From the NCBI GenBank assembly GCA_003556835.1, contig PWQG01000365.1:1-38848 (forward strand): 38,848 nt of DNA, given 5' to 3'. The DNA comes from Gammaproteobacteria bacterium. Lineage in GTDB: Bacteria > Pseudomonadota > Gammaproteobacteria > Pseudomonadales > Pseudohongiellaceae. The notes beneath the pieces were generated by a model. That model was not told the origin of the DNA, searched no databases, and saw nothing but the letters and a program-made list of their open reading frames with translations. This document shows positions 1-8,092 of this stretch, in pieces; the stretch's first letter is position 1, and every line of letters begins with the position of its first letter. Both the position numbers and the translations under genes were made by a program.

Positions 1-458
1 ATGGCGCGCGCGGTATCGGTGCGCCCGAGCACCGCATCCACCGCGTGCTCGAAAGCCGGCAGCGCATCATGGATGAGGAGAAAGGCCAGCAGCTCGCGCT
101 CGGTTTCCCCCAGCCGCAGACTCTGACCCAGAACTGCCAGGTTGCTGGCCAGCGTGCCACGGACTTCGTCATGCATTGACTCATGACGGACCAGCAACTT
201 GCGATAGTGCGCAACAAGGGCGGACCTGTCGTTGACGCTCGCCTCGGGCACCGGCAGCAGCATGCGGGTTTCATCGACGAAACGGGCTGCGTCGAAATCC
301 CGGTTCCAGGCCGCCCCCAGAATGCACAGCGTACGCAACATCCACAGACGGACCTTGGGCTCGTAGCCCGCAAAAACGGGCGAATTGAGTGGCGCACCGT
401 GCGCGCCGAGTGCAGCTGGCTCCGCCAGAGCCCGACTGCAAGTTTGCTGAATTGCCAT
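1..458 (-). CDS. Probable AAA+ family ATPase, N-terminal part only (gene runs off the window start)
   Basis: The minus-strand frame opens at an ATG at 458 and stays open to base 1, giving about 152 residues. A clear ribosome site (GAGAGGAGAT) lies six bases before the ATG, which fixes the start. The visible part is mostly helical and contains LRLGETERELLAFLL, a pattern I associate with the N-terminal helical region of large bacterial AAA+ ATPases. The Walker motifs would lie outside the window, so the family call is tentative. The gene is the last visible member of a leftward cluster (WYL regulator, PD-(D/E)XK protein, DUF2779 nuclease, GIY-YIG protein). It has its own perfect palindrome 40 nt upstream, the same arrangement as at the nuclease operon, so it is probably controlled by the same WYL regulator. 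The ORF track omits it because it has no stop in the window. Confidence 0.6.
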   Translation of the reverse strand, partial: MAIQQTCSRALAEPAALGAHGAPLNSPVFAGYEPKVRLWMLRTLCILGAAWNRDFDAARFVDETRMLLPVPEASVNDRSALVAHYRKLLVRHESMHDEVRGTLASNLAVLGQSLRLGETERELLAFLLIHDALPAFEHAVDAVLGRTDTARA

Positions 459-498
459 CCGATCATCTCCTCTCGATTGGATGGCAAGGTAGTCAGAC

Positions 499-521
499 AT
501 GGCGACAGATTTTGTCGCCAT
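499..521. promoter_or_regulatory. Perfect palindrome, probable WYL-regulator operator (copy 1)
   Basis: ATGGCGACA-GATTT-TGTCGCCAT is a perfect 9-bp inverted repeat with a 5-nt centre. It lies between the stop of the GIY-YIG gene and the start of the AAA+ gene, 40 nt from the latter's ATG. The same 9-5-9 layout recurs at 4456-4478, at almost the same distance from another start codon. Operator function is inferred from this recurrence and from the adjacent WYL gene. Confidence 0.7.
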
Positions 522-526
522 AGGAA

Positions 527-1462
527 CTAATGCTTCGAAGAACCGCCTTCCAAGGCCTGATTTGGCGAACTGTCGCTAAAAAGACGCCGAATGCGTTCAA
601 GCTTGTCCAACGCCTCTTTATCATCATCAAAGCGCAAACACATGCCGCTCTGGTCGATTAACTCTATATACCGACCTTGCCCCTCCACCTTCAAATTCTT
701 GGGCTCACCAATTTTGTACTCTTTCTCTAGCACACACCTACCCTTTGGCAAACTCTGCCGAGTGACCAAGGTATTCGCGATACTGATCGAAGGTCGCTTG
801 GTGTGCGAAAAACTCACCACAAAATCAATCCCGTGAATACGGACGAGGAAACCGAGTCTCCCGTTGGACTCTCCCGGATCAAAACCTCGATCATCTCGCC
901 CTTCAAATCCACGAACCTCGAATTCGCGATCGTCGACTGCGGCAAGAAACTCGCTGAGAAAATCGTACGCACCTTCAAGCTGCAGCCTTTCCATCCTTTT
1001 CGAAGAAAACTCCCCTGTTCGCTCACCGCGAGTTCGACGGATGTCTATGTCTGGAAGTTCACCATATTCCCCTTTTGGGCGTACCATGTTGGCGCGGCGC
1101 CCACGATTCTTGTTTAGAAGTTCATCGTAGCCATATACAAAGTTGATCAAAACCGTTTCCACAGAAAATGCTTCTTCCGCCGTTTCAAACCGCCCAACAA
1201 TCATAACCTCTGGTTCATTCCCCGAAGAAAGCAAATCTCTAATCCTGCTCTGCTTATTCGATAACGAAACCGATGCTCGCTCCTCGGTTTGGAGAGGCAG
1301 CACCTCCTTGCTCAGAAATCGCTTGACTTCACCAGTGTGATAAAAGGCTCGATTGCCCTGCCCCTTTCCAACATAGAACGGCTTTCTTTCATCATCCAAA
1401 AGCACGTATACATAATGAGGAAGCAATACGCTTGACTCTAAGGGGGTCGCGTCTTGATTCAT
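527..1462 (-). CDS. GIY-YIG nuclease-family protein (COG3680-like)
   Basis: This 311-aa protein has a GIY-YIG fold signature near the N-terminus: YVYVLLDD followed by FYVGKGQGNR, where YVY and YVG stand for the GIY and YIG strands and an arginine follows as in active members. A later ETVLINFVYGYDELLNKNRG supplies the conserved Glu and Asn positions of the domain. The spacing resembles the COG3680/LEM-3-like branch, which would cut or nick DNA. The remaining ~180 residues are not recognised. The start is well supported by AAGGAGAGGAA just before the ATG. The gene is visibly richer in A+T than its neighbours and sits between the DUF2779 gene and the AAA+ gene with its own 5' region, so it may be a separate insertion. 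Catalytic activity is inferred from the motif only. Confidence 0.75.
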   Translation of the reverse strand: MNQDATPLESSVLLPHYVYVLLDDERKPFYVGKGQGNRAFYHTGEVKRFLSKEVLPLQTEERASVSLSNKQSRIRDLLSSGNEPEVMIVGRFETAEEAFSVETVLINFVYGYDELLNKNRGRRANMVRPKGEYGELPDIDIRRTRGERTGEFSSKRMERLQLEGAYDFLSEFLAAVDDREFEVRGFEGRDDRGFDPGESNGRLGFLVRIHGIDFVVSFSHTKRPSISIANTLVTRQSLPKGRCVLEKEYKIGEPKNLKVEGQGRYIELIDQSGMCLRFDDDKEALDKLERIRRLFSDSSPNQALEGGSSKH

Positions 1463-1626
1463 TTCCTCTCCTTGTACTGTAACTGCGGCTTAACTAGATT
1501 ATGGCGAATCACCCTATAATCGGGCGCTCTTATAACTACTTCGAATTTATCTCGCCAGCCCGACGAATGCACACTGCCTACCAGCAAGATTAGCTATTCG
1601 CTTCGCGAGACGCACATCAAGACACA

Positions 1627-1646
1627 TCGAAAACCCCGTTTTTCGA
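1627..1646 (-). terminator. Possible weak hairpin downstream of the DUF2779 gene
   Basis: TCGAAAA and TTTTCGA form a 7-bp stem around CCCCGT, about 45 nt after the DUF2779 stop on the minus strand. The stem is AT-rich and no clear U-run follows it, so termination is only possible. The surrounding stretch 1463-1689 otherwise shows only the ribosome site of the GIY-YIG gene. Confidence 0.25.
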
Positions 1647-1689
1647 GGAACCCCTAATAATTTACTATCCTGTGAGGTACACAATGAAA

Positions 1690-3660
1690 TCATGGTCGAG
1701 AAGAGCCGTCAAAGACTAACCAAGCTTGCACAATCATTACCATGGCGAGAGTGTCCAACTCGCAGTAACGCTTGAGTGCATTTTCGGTTTGCGCCCTTTC
1801 CCCCGGGCTCATCATGTCGCACTGAAGACGTGCGTAGGCGGTGGCAGCTGCACCGCCTTCTGCAATGATGCTGGTGCGCTGAGCACGGGTGAAGTCTTCT
1901 GGGAGAAGGCTCTCAGCCAGCTCCCTGAGGCGCTCATACGGATCACCCGCAGTGTCCGGCTGATCGCCAGCCAGCCAACGAAAACCCTCGGCACCCCAAT
2001 TATTGAGGCTCGGAATTCCTCCGGCAACTCCGTACACCGGTTGCGCATAGAGGCGGCGCAATGTCTCCGACGACATGATCATCGCCGGCAGAACCTTCTT
2101 GATCGAACAGCTTCCATTCGTGGCCGGATGGAAGTAAACCTTCTGGGCCAGGTTGCGGAGGTCGACCATCTCGCGCTCGCCGCCTTCCTCTACAAGCGCA
2201 GACAGGAAGGTCACCAACTCGGTTTTATCTGAGAGCGGTGCGGCGTCGTTCTCAAGTTGAGCGATGATGTTGGTCAGAGTCGTCTTCTCATGCGCGGCCC
2301 ACATGAAGACAGTCCCCGTGTCAACCTGCAGTGCGCTTTTGAGGGCACGAGCGAATTCGTAGTTCGGGAAGACACCCGGCGCGGTGCACAAAAACTGGCT
2401 TTGGTGCCGCACTCCGCCGTCTTCATCGATCGTGTGATGTGAAAACTGGAAAGCGATCGTTTCGTAGGGGCGTCGGCCCCGGTGAAAAGGAAGCGGGCTA
2501 ACTGCCGTCTCGAAGTCGATCATATGCAGCGGATACCGCCAGCTTGCGGATGCCTGGCTGAAGCACGCACGGTCGAAATAGTAACCCCCGCCATCCAACG
2601 CTGCGGGAATACCCTCAACCTGAAGGAGTTGGCGTTGCGACTTGGTCAGCCCACCGGAACCGGGTTCTATCTCTGTGGCTCTGATATCTTCGGGTCCTAC
2701 CTGATGAAGTGCAAACACGCCGCGATCGATCAGCCCCTGCTTGTTTCCGTAATTCCAGAGGTCGAGCACAGTAGTCGCGGGAAAACTTTCATCGTCCCAG
2801 CCAGTTGCCCTCTTCCAGCATTCATGGAATCCACTCTTGAGTGAGTCGTTCAGCCCCGCTCGGAACTGACAGTCGCCACACTGCTTACCGATGGGCGTAT
2901 CGATTCGCTTGTCGTCGGCATAGTGCGTCGCGAAGAACTGGGCAGTCTCTTCAAAAGCCCCCTTTCCACCAGGGTATTTCAGAGGTTCGTTGAGAATCCG
3001 CTCGACATATTCATCAATATCGATTCTCTGAAGCACATCCTCGGCCACCTGACGCAAGTCAACGTCTTCACGGCGCAGCACCTCGACGTGGGAGTCCTTT
3101 TCAAGTCTGAACATCTGGCTGAGTCCATCAACTTCCACCGCTTTCGCCTTATTGGGCATCATCAGCGAGGTTGTGATCTCCATGCTCGGAAAAGCCTTCC
3201 GCAGCACCCAGGTCTGAAAGGCCGCGTCCTGAAGATAAGGCAGCATGGCTGGTACGAATCCGCCCCTCTTTCCGACGAAAACGTTCTCTTTAGCTGGATC
3301 GTATCCCTTCGACTTGACCTCGATGATCTCAAGGCGATTGCCCGTCCTGATCAGAATGTCGACTCGCACGAGAAAGTTGTCGAACCTGATTGCCGGCTCG
3401 AAGAGAACCAGATCGTCTTCCCCCTTCAGCAGTTCGAGCGTGTCTGAGACTGCATCCAATGGACTCCTGGTCCGAACCTCCTTGCCATCTGGATAGAGTT
3501 GCTTGGCCAACTCTCCAACCTGATGCCCGCCCTCGGCCAGCATTTGGAGAAACTCGTCATCGTCCCGAAGATCAGCATAGATGTCGCGCTTCGCCGTGTA
3601 GAAGAGTTTGGTTGGGCACTCGACGGCAAGCTTGAAGCGAGACTTAGACAACAGGCGCAT
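1690..3660 (-). CDS. DUF2779 family protein: Cas4-like PD-(D/E)XK domain plus DnaQ-like exonuclease domain
   Basis: About 656 aa from the ATG at 3660 (MRLLSKSRFK). That start has GGGGGA upstream and matches the usual beginning of Cas4-like domains; the longer ORF start at 3771 would overlap the previous gene deeply. Residues 1-285 form a Cas4/RecB-like nuclease: Cys15, a VDIL aspartate near 101, the EVK catalytic pair at about 114-116, and Cys261, Cys264 and Cys281, which could bind an Fe-S cluster with Cys15. From about 380 the DUF2779 region begins with HMIDFET, the first acidic motif of a DnaQ-type 3'-5' exonuclease. It continues with GSCSIKKVLP and ends with YCELDTLAMV. So two nuclease centres look intact in one chain. 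It overlaps the Cas4-like gene upstream by 17 bp, indicating one transcript. DUF2779 proteins are known from defence-rich loci, but I know no defined role. Confidence 0.85.
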   Translation of the reverse strand: MRLLSKSRFKLAVECPTKLFYTAKRDIYADLRDDDEFLQMLAEGGHQVGELAKQLYPDGKEVRTRSPLDAVSDTLELLKGEDDLVLFEPAIRFDNFLVRVDILIRTGNRLEIIEVKSKGYDPAKENVFVGKRGGFVPAMLPYLQDAAFQTWVLRKAFPSMEITTSLMMPNKAKAVEVDGLSQMFRLEKDSHVEVLRREDVDLRQVAEDVLQRIDIDEYVERILNEPLKYPGGKGAFEETAQFFATHYADDKRIDTPIGKQCGDCQFRAGLNDSLKSGFHECWKRATGWDDESFPATTVLDLWNYGNKQGLIDRGVFALHQVGPEDIRATEIEPGSGGLTKSQRQLLQVEGIPAALDGGGYYFDRACFSQASASWRYPLHMIDFETAVSPLPFHRGRRPYETIAFQFSHHTIDEDGGVRHQSQFLCTAPGVFPNYEFARALKSALQVDTGTVFMWAAHEKTTLTNIIAQLENDAAPLSDKTELVTFLSALVEEGGEREMVDLRNLAQKVYFHPATNGSCSIKKVLPAMIMSSETLRRLYAQPVYGVAGGIPSLNNWGAEGFRWLAGDQPDTAGDPYERLRELAESLLPEDFTRAQRTSIIAEGGAAATAYARLQCDMMSPGERAQTENALKRYCELDTLAMVMIVQAWLVFDGSSRP

Positions 3661-4414
3661 ATTTTCCCCCTTTCTCCGTTGCGATGTGATCATCGAAGAC
3701 GATGCCTTTGGAGCATTGCGCGTAGTAGGGGCACTCGTAGGGCGAGAAGCAGTGATCGCCGACTGGGACAACCGGAGCCTCGTCGCTGGCCAGAACGCTG
3801 TGAAAATCAGCGACCCGCTCGCCGAGTTCGGCCTGGACCTTCAGGCAATGCTCGGTTTCGTCGGAGAACCGGAACAGCGCCTGCGGATCGTAGTCACCGC
3901 CGGGATAAACGTAAGCACGATCGAGGCCGAGAACGCCGGCCCGAACGACACGGAGGCCAGCGCCGGTCAACACCCAGTGCTGGATGGCCACATCCAGCCG
4001 ATAGGGCGCTTTGTCGAGATCCGTCGACGACTTGACCTCGACCAGCTCCCAGCCGTCCGGATGCCGAACCAGGATATCGACTCGGACGAATACGCCCTCA
4101 TGCTCGATGGCCGCCTCGAAGATGGCGGGAACGGTGGGATCGGCCATCAGCCGCTCGGTATCGGCGAGCGCTGCCGCCCGTTCCCACGGCTCGTGGCCGA
4201 CGAGAACACCATCCAGATAGCGCTGTCGTGCCAGCTCCCCCACCCTGATTCCGACTTCAAATCTCGCCTTGATGCTTTCCGAATAGGCTGCTGCGAGATC
4301 GCGATGGTAGACATCGTTGTACAAGCGCAGGACGCACTGGTCCCCAGCGGCAAATCGCGTCTTGGTCAGATGAGCAGACGGGCGCTTGGCGGTTTGATTC
4401 GATGGTGATGTCAA
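3644..4414 (-). CDS. Cas4-like PD-(D/E)XK nuclease with Fe-S type cysteines
   Basis: I prefer the TTG start at 4414 (256 aa), preceded by GGGAGGGG; the ATG at 4447 lacks a ribosome site and would put the operator almost on the start codon. From the TTG the protein has Cys27, a conserved Glu near 100, VRVDILV with Asp113, and ELVEVKSS with Glu126 and Lys128. It ends with HCFSPYECPYYAQC (Cys222, Cys228, Cys234). One N-terminal and three C-terminal cysteines around a D...ExK core is the Cas4/AddB-type layout. The chain resembles the first half of the DUF2779 protein encoded immediately downstream, with which it overlaps by 17 bp. It is therefore probably a partner or a duplicated nuclease half. 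No CRISPR array or Cas1/Cas2 is nearby, so this is not a spacer-acquisition Cas4. A WYL-type operator lies 41 nt upstream. Confidence 0.8.
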   Translation of the reverse strand: MTSPSNQTAKRPSAHLTKTRFAAGDQCVLRLYNDVYHRDLAAAYSESIKARFEVGIRVGELARQRYLDGVLVGHEPWERAAALADTERLMADPTVPAIFEAAIEHEGVFVRVDILVRHPDGWELVEVKSSTDLDKAPYRLDVAIQHWVLTGAGLRVVRAGVLGLDRAYVYPGGDYDPQALFRFSDETEHCLKVQAELGERVADFHSVLASDEAPVVPVGDHCFSPYECPYYAQCSKGIVFDDHIATEKGGKYAPVV

Positions 4415-4455
4415 ATCTACCCCTCCCTGGATTGAGCTGGACAGCATGCATACAG

Positions 4456-4478
4456 ATGGCGACGATTACTGTCGCCAA
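4456..4478. promoter_or_regulatory. Palindrome, probable WYL-regulator operator (copy 2)
   Basis: ATGGCGACG-ATTAC-TGTCGCCAA repeats the 9-5-9 layout of 499-521, with a perfectly inverted TGGCGAC/GTCGCCA core and different centres. It lies between the WYL gene and the nuclease operon, 41 nt before the TTG start at 4414. The shared arms and shared distance to a start codon argue for a regulator site. Confidence 0.7.
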
Positions 4479-4528
4479 CTGCGAAAGCTTGGGACAGCTT
4501 TCGGGGAATCCGCCGATTGCCAACCTGC

Positions 4529-5518
4529 CTAATCGTACCGCCTCAGGGTCTTCTCTGCATCCTCGCGAAGGGACTGGCGGAGCTGTTCAGGCCCGACAAC
4601 CTCGACCTCCGAGCCGAACGCCTTGAGCCACCAACGCAGTCGTTCCGAGTCGATGAGGGTGGCACGGATCTCGACCCGCCCGTCGTCTAACCCCACATGC
4701 GTCTGGTCCGCGCTCAGGGGCGTCTCCAGCAGGGACTTCGCGGCAGCGGCATCGAAACGCGCGACCAGTCCGATCTGCTGCCCGCGGGCGTAGTCAAAGC
4801 CGCCATCGCGTATGTAGCGGTCCAGATCGAAATCCGGCGGTTCCTTCGCCACCTCATCCAGCAGCCGCGCATCACTCATCCGGTGAAGTACCAACTGGCG
4901 GACGTCGCTGAAGTCGAATACCGTGGCCAGCAGGTAGTGAACCGAGTCGCGGACGACCAGCGCCAGCGGATGCAGAAGGAGGGTTCGCGGTGCCTCTCGA
5001 TCGCGATTGGTATATGCCACCTCGATCTTGCGCTGCTGCAGCAGACCCTGGTAGACGGCGTCCAGCACTTGAGTCGGCGTATCCGGCGCCTGCAACTGCA
5101 GGTGCCGGGGCAGCATGCGAACGCGCTGACTCCAGCGCCGCAGGTTGCCCTCGGAAACCTGCTCGAGATAGCCCCGCGCGGCTTGGAAATGCGGCTCGAT
5201 TTCCCGCAGCAGGCTTCTGGGCAAAAGCGGCTGCAGATGCTGCTCGATCAGGTGCCAGCTCAGTGCCGACAGGGAATCGTGGCCCGGCAGGGTCACCGTC
5301 TCGGCATGCGGCGCCCAGTACCAGCGCGGTCGGTCGGACTCATCGCAAACCAGCGGAAAGGGGGCCGACAGCTTGACCAGATCGCGCTGAATCGTGCGCA
5401 GGTCGACACTGAAATCCCGCGCCGCCAGCGCCGACTGCAAGGCGGCAGTGGTCATGCCCGGCGGACGCCGCGGTATCAGCCCGAGCATGGTGATTTGCCT
5501 CAGCGTGGTATCTGCCAT
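4529..5518 (-). CDS. WYL-domain transcriptional regulator
   Basis: 329 aa from the ATG at 5518 (MADTTLRQIT), which has AAAGGAGTC upstream; the 74 extra residues of the longer ORF are unlike any protein and are dropped. Residues about 1-65 form a DeoR-like winged helix (TIQRDLVKLS is the recognition-helix region). A linker follows, then the WYL domain (IEVAYTNRDREAPRTLLLHPLALV, HYLLATVFDFSDVRQLVLHRM) and a C-terminal WCX dimerisation region ending near the stop. WYL regulators often repress defence genes until a ligand, thought to be a nucleic acid or nucleotide, is sensed; BrxR and CapW are examples. Two identical palindromes next to cluster genes fit that role. The gene is upstream of the nuclease operon on the same strand. 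Repression rather than activation is inferred. Confidence 0.9.
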   Translation of the reverse strand: MADTTLRQITMLGLIPRRPPGMTTAALQSALAARDFSVDLRTIQRDLVKLSAPFPLVCDESDRPRWYWAPHAETVTLPGHDSLSALSWHLIEQHLQPLLPRSLLREIEPHFQAARGYLEQVSEGNLRRWSQRVRMLPRHLQLQAPDTPTQVLDAVYQGLLQQRKIEVAYTNRDREAPRTLLLHPLALVVRDSVHYLLATVFDFSDVRQLVLHRMSDARLLDEVAKEPPDFDLDRYIRDGGFDYARGQQIGLVARFDAAAAKSLLETPLSADQTHVGLDDGRVEIRATLIDSERLRWWLKAFGSEVEVVGPEQLRQSLREDAEKTLRRYD

Positions 5519-5532
5519 GATGTCCCCGACTC

Positions 5533-5555
5533 CTTTACCCGGGACGATGGTAAAG
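5533..5555. promoter_or_regulatory. Inverted repeat overlapping the WYL ribosome-binding site
   Basis: CTTTACC-N9-GGTAAAG lies 15-37 nt upstream of the WYL start codon and includes the AAAGGAG ribosome site in one arm. It could be an autoregulatory operator or an mRNA hairpin hiding the ribosome site. Its sequence differs from the TGGCGACA operators, so it may be read by another factor. Confidence 0.4.
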
Positions 5556-5743
5556 CCAGTTCCAGAATGGATTCCAGTCTTTGCTAAAAAAACGACGACG
5601 CCGCACGCTGAGGCGACAAGCCGATACGCAGAAAGGCTCCGCGACCGCGGCATTGACCGCATCGGGGCCCAACACGATAATAGTAGCGCAGGCGTTGCAC
5701 AAGCCGCACTCCAGCGGCACTTTGGCCTAATCGGATCCAAGCA

Positions 5744-7483
5744 ATGGCAAACAAAGATGGGGACTCAGGACGTCTGGCCGACACTCTGGCCTGGATGCGA
5801 GCACATGAATGGTGGGTTGTTGCCGGCTTTGCACTGCTGGCATTTCTGATGGGGCTTGCTGGCGCCTGGCTGCACTTTCGTGCGGAGGGGATGACGGCGC
5901 AGCTGCACGATCTTGCCTATCTGAGCCTGCGCCTCTTTGGCCTTGATTACGACCTCGAAGGTCCTGACGGCTTACCCTACGCACCCAGCAACTGGCTGTT
6001 GCAGTCAGCGCGCTTTCTCGCTCCCGGCGTTCTCGCCTACGGTCTGTTCCGGCTCATTTTTCTTGCTGTCAGAGACATGTTTTCGCTGTTCAGCATTTCC
6101 GACTGGAAAGATCATGCCGTGATCTGCGGCGCTGGAGAGCGCGGCAAAAGGCTTGCGCTCACCCTCGTTGAACAAGACCATCGCGTGGTCGTGATGGAGA
6201 AGGATGAGGAAAATGAGAACCTGCTCGAACTCAGAGAAGCTGGCATCAAAGTGGTCATAGGCTCCGCTACCGACCCACTTCACCAGAAAGAGGCCCGCTT
6301 GGCGCAGGCCAGCTTGGTAGCGGCAGTTCTGCCCAACCCACAGAGTAATGTGGAAATATCGATTGAAGCGGCCAAGGTGATGCGCCAGTATCGCCGCATT
6401 AACCCAGATGCTGGCGAGGCCAGCATCCATGCGCACGTGCCCAGAGAGCTCGCCGAGGTCTTCGAGAATGAACCACCCTTCTCGAATTCGACCGACGGTG
6501 TGCAGTGCCGATTCTTTGACCACCACGCCACCGCCGCGAGAACGCTAGCGCTCGATACCATCAAGTGCCTTGTCCCAGGTTTTCTGCACAATCCCAGAGC
6601 CCCCCGGATTCTGATCGCTGGCAATGAACGGTTCCCGGCCAATTTTGCCGCGCAAATCCTTCCATTGCTCCAGCTGCCAAATTGCGGTGTTCCGGAAATC
6701 GAGATCGTATCAGACGATATTGATGTCATCCGCAAGCGGTTACCGGTCGCCCACCCTCAATTGAATTTGGTCGCCAATCTCCAGCTTGAGCAAATGGATC
6801 GGGGACAGATTCTGTCCTGCGATAGTCTTGGTCGCTGCGGCGAGTGGTTCAGGCGGCCACACGATATCGTTGTCATTGCATTCAATGACGATTTCGATAG
6901 CCTGAAATTCGCCCGTTCAATTCGACAACTCTGTTCGGGCAATGGCGCGCCGGCCATGGAGGTAATTGTCGGACTACGGCCGACCAGCAACCTGATGCGA
7001 CTGCAGTCGGACTCAGACAAATCAACCACCCGTTACGGCCGCCTTGTGGATCTGATCGAGTTAGGATGCAGTTCGCAAGTCGTATTTGATCAAACAATTG
7101 ATCGCGGAGCACGGTCAGCTCACGAGAACTATCTGGAGTCGATATCCGGGGATGAATCCCATGGCCAAAGTGAGTCCCATAGGCCCTGGGACACACTAGC
7201 CGAGGAGTTCAAGAATTCCAACCGCAGGCTTGTTGACCACAATCAGCTCAAGCAGGTCATTCTCAAGGCAGATCATTCAAATGACATGATCGAAGCGCTC
7301 AGTGAAGCCGAGCATCGAAGCTGGACCGCCGAGCGTATAGTTGGCGGCTGGCGGCACCATGAAGTTCGCGACGATGCGAAGCGACTTCATCCAGACATAG
7401 TGCCGTACGGCGACCTCTCGGAAAAGGCCAAGGACAAGGACAGGAAAAACGTCAGAGCTGTTCTCGCCCCAACTGAATCCTGA
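5744..7483 (+). CDS. Membrane TrkA-N (RCK-like) protein with C-terminal RyR domain
   Basis: 579 aa. Two likely membrane helices lie at about 24-44 and 87-110, separated by a periplasmic-looking stretch as in two-helix ion-channel pore units. A Rossmann TrkA-N domain follows, with HAVICGAGERG at about 124-134 (GxGxxG) and an acidic VVVMEKDEEN strand end, as in NAD-binding RCK domains. A second Rossmann-like part spans about 280-430. The C-terminus (about 515-570: EHRSWTAERIVGGWRHHEV, then HPDIVPYGDLSEKAKDKDRKNV) has the hallmarks of the RyR domain. Prokaryotic RyR domains fused to TrkA-N or channel modules have been predicted to act in nucleotide-signal conflict systems. I infer a nucleotide-gated channel or effector. 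The gene is divergent from the WYL gene, and the ribosome site is weak. Confidence 0.8.
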   Translation: MANKDGDSGRLADTLAWMRAHEWWVVAGFALLAFLMGLAGAWLHFRAEGMTAQLHDLAYLSLRLFGLDYDLEGPDGLPYAPSNWLLQSARFLAPGVLAYGLFRLIFLAVRDMFSLFSISDWKDHAVICGAGERGKRLALTLVEQDHRVVVMEKDEENENLLELREAGIKVVIGSATDPLHQKEARLAQASLVAAVLPNPQSNVEISIEAAKVMRQYRRINPDAGEASIHAHVPRELAEVFENEPPFSNSTDGVQCRFFDHHATAARTLALDTIKCLVPGFLHNPRAPRILIAGNERFPANFAAQILPLLQLPNCGVPEIEIVSDDIDVIRKRLPVAHPQLNLVANLQLEQMDRGQILSCDSLGRCGEWFRRPHDIVVIAFNDDFDSLKFARSIRQLCSGNGAPAMEVIVGLRPTSNLMRLQSDSDKSTTRYGRLVDLIELGCSSQVVFDQTIDRGARSAHENYLESISGDESHGQSESHRPWDTLAEEFKNSNRRLVDHNQLKQVILKADHSNDMIEALSEAEHRSWTAERIVGGWRHHEVRDDAKRLHPDIVPYGDLSEKAKDKDRKNVRAVLAPTES

Positions 7484-7492
7484 CTGGGTCCA

Positions 7493-7891
7493 TCATGCTC
7501 CGGCATCGATCCGCGCTCGAACGGCATCATCATCCCATGTGTCGGAATACATGCAATAAAACAAGGTATCTCTGAAACGGTGGAAAATGCTTGTTTTCTG
7601 CTCATCCGAAAACCTCTCCAGTTCCTGAAACCACCAATTCCCAGAAATGTAAGACATCAACCACTCGTTGATGCCATCATACGCTTCTTCGTCATCCAAG
7701 GCCTCGTATTCTTCCCGCAAATCGTCGAGCCCCTCCGGGAAGCTTTCGATCAACCACTCGCCCATTAGACGGTCCACCTGGTCTGCTTTCTCGTCATGAA
7801 TCAGGTTATATACCTCCAGATCAGAGATCAGTTTATTGAGCCTTTCAAAATCTTCTTTGATGTTTGATTCATTCACTCTATAGCGTGTCAT
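7493..7891 (-). CDS. Small acidic hypothetical protein
   Basis: 132 aa, strongly acidic and rich in aromatic residues, with no signal peptide or membrane helix and no family that I recognise. The ATG at 7891 has GAGAGAAC about nine bases upstream, and codon usage looks like a real gene although A+T is higher than in the TrkA-N/RyR gene. It converges on that gene with only 9 bp between the stops. It lies downstream of the STAND protein genes on the minus strand, separated from them by about 200 bp with no other gene. Its acidity and place beside two conflict-type genes would fit an inhibitor or partner, but nothing in the sequence proves that. Confidence 0.6.
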   Translation of the reverse strand: MTRYRVNESNIKEDFERLNKLISDLEVYNLIHDEKADQVDRLMGEWLIESFPEGLDDLREEYEALDDEEAYDGINEWLMSYISGNWWFQELERFSDEQKTSIFHRFRDTLFYCMYSDTWDDDAVRARIDAGA

Positions 7892-8092
7892 AACAGTTCT
7901 CTCAATATTAGCAAATAGTTGATGACCTATTTCGTGTGTTTAGGCCCCGTCTCAAGATTTGAAATCAAACCACCTTCGACTTCATGCCCATCCAAATCCT
8001 CTTAATAGCTCCATTCGAGGTGCCGCGCGGAGATTGATTGCTGCCGCAATGAAAGGCGATTCGAATACCCACACCTACAAGGCACTATGTAA

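Noticed and set aside
3644-4414. Cas4-like gene considered as part of a CRISPR-Cas locus
   Set aside because: No Cas1, Cas2, effector gene or repeat array is present in the window; the closest relative is the DUF2779 protein next to it.
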